A stretch of 13,126 bases of DNA from an uncultured Clostridia bacterium. GTDB taxonomy: Bacteria; Bacillota; Clostridia; Oscillospirales; Ruminococcaceae. This document shows, piece by piece, positions 12,839-13,126 of this stretch (position 1 is the first letter of the stretch; each line of letters starts with the position of its first letter). Position numbers and translations under genes: made by a program. Under the pieces are notes generated by a model, which saw only the letters and a list, made by a program, of their open reading frames with translations, was not told the origin of the DNA and made no database searches. The stretch is taken from contig CANQZS010000023.1 in assembly GCA_947628385.1 (NCBI GenBank), positions 1 through 13,126 of the forward strand. Direction: 5' to 3'.

Positions 12839-13126
12839 TTAATCGAATTTATCAAATTTTCTATACTGACCTTTTGAATTATAAATTACCATACTTTTTT
12901 GTTTAAAGCATTCAAATATCTGCAAATCTCCATCGGATACTTCAAGGCAGAAAAAACCCGTTCCCGGGTGAGTATGCCCGCTCCACTTGTAGCCCTTTTC
13001 GGACAAGGCTTTTGCCTCATCAATATTGATATTGACTTTCTTGCTGTTCCCTCGGATAATAAGTCTTTCCTCGCCTTTAGTAAACATTGCAAATTCATCG
13101 CCTGTTTTTGCTGTCAATGCGGAAAG
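12839..13126 (-). CDS. JAMM/JAB-like toxin tip, cassette B (5' part outside window)
   Basis: The reading frame is open to the window edge, so only the last 95 codons and stop are seen. The first part, LSALTAKTGDEF through GYKWSGHTHPG, is identical in protein to cassette A. After HTHPG it diverges but keeps the ligand pattern: HTHP, then SDGD in place of SKGD, and the end SMVIYNSKGQYRKF matches SVVYNSKGNYLTF. Both tips therefore look like active-site-conserved variants of one domain. This copy lies upstream and may be the end of a long toxin or phage-type protein with delivery domains beyond 13126; the sequence here cannot show that. Confidence 0.65.
   Translation of the reverse strand, partial: LSALTAKTGDEFAMFTKGEERLIIRGNSKKVNINIDEAKALSEKGYKWSGHTHPGTGFFCLEVSDGDLQIFECFKQKSMVIYNSKGQYRKFDKFD
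12963..13126. repeat. 164-bp toxin-tip repeat, copy B
   Basis: This is the partner of 12106-12269, with three synonymous differences. It runs to the window edge, so its full length is unknown. Recombination between the copies would replace tip B and its immunity gene with tip A and its immunity gene. Confidence 0.95.

Overview
The window is one co-directional block: every convincing gene lies on the minus strand, so transcription runs from high to low coordinates. Base composition, strong AGGAGG-type ribosome binding sites and the gene content suggest a Clostridia-class Firmicute, perhaps of the Ruminococcus/Oscillospiraceae group. The genus is an inference; there is no rRNA or other taxonomic marker here.

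Most of the window (1-11600) is an arginine biosynthesis region. In transcription order it holds argG (10277-11515), a small lipoprotein gene, argH (8077-9471), argC (6974-7921), an orphan HicB-like gene, argJ (5405-6673), argB (4402-5268), a membrane-anchored lipase-like gene, a MNT/HEPN (MntA/HepT-type) gene pair, argD (937-2106), an alpha/beta hydrolase and the first 62 codons of argF at the left edge. Together argJ-B-C-D-F-G-H cover glutamate to arginine by the cyclic acetyl-recycling route; only carbamoyl phosphate supply is absent. Promoter-like sequences lie before argG (TTGACA, 16 bp, TATAAT) and before argC (TTGAAT, 18 bp, TATAAT). Both -10 regions carry the same 10-mer TGTATAATTG, a candidate arginine-repressor site, which suggests two units: argG-lipoprotein-argH and argC-to-argF.

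The gaps around the non-arginine insertions (HicB, MNT/HEPN) hold short heptanucleotide-period tandem arrays. The 260-base gap after argG holds a compact sequence able to fold as a three-way junction (25 base pairs in 79 nt) and a pair of identical 18-bp near-palindromes. The argJ-argB gap holds three small hairpins.

The right end (11650-13126) is a different kind of region: two tandem toxin-like/immunity-like cassettes of about 855 bp. The toxin-like proteins carry a JAMM/JAB-like HxHP...SxxD motif. They share a 164-bp block with three differences, all synonymous, and diverge just after HTHPG. Each is followed at once by a small immunity-like gene, and these two genes are paralogues with an identical 12-residue C-terminus. 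The inner cassette starts just behind the terminator of the outer one with no evident ribosome binding site. This resembles a polymorphic-toxin tip array with a silent downstream cassette, and it is the most unusual content here.
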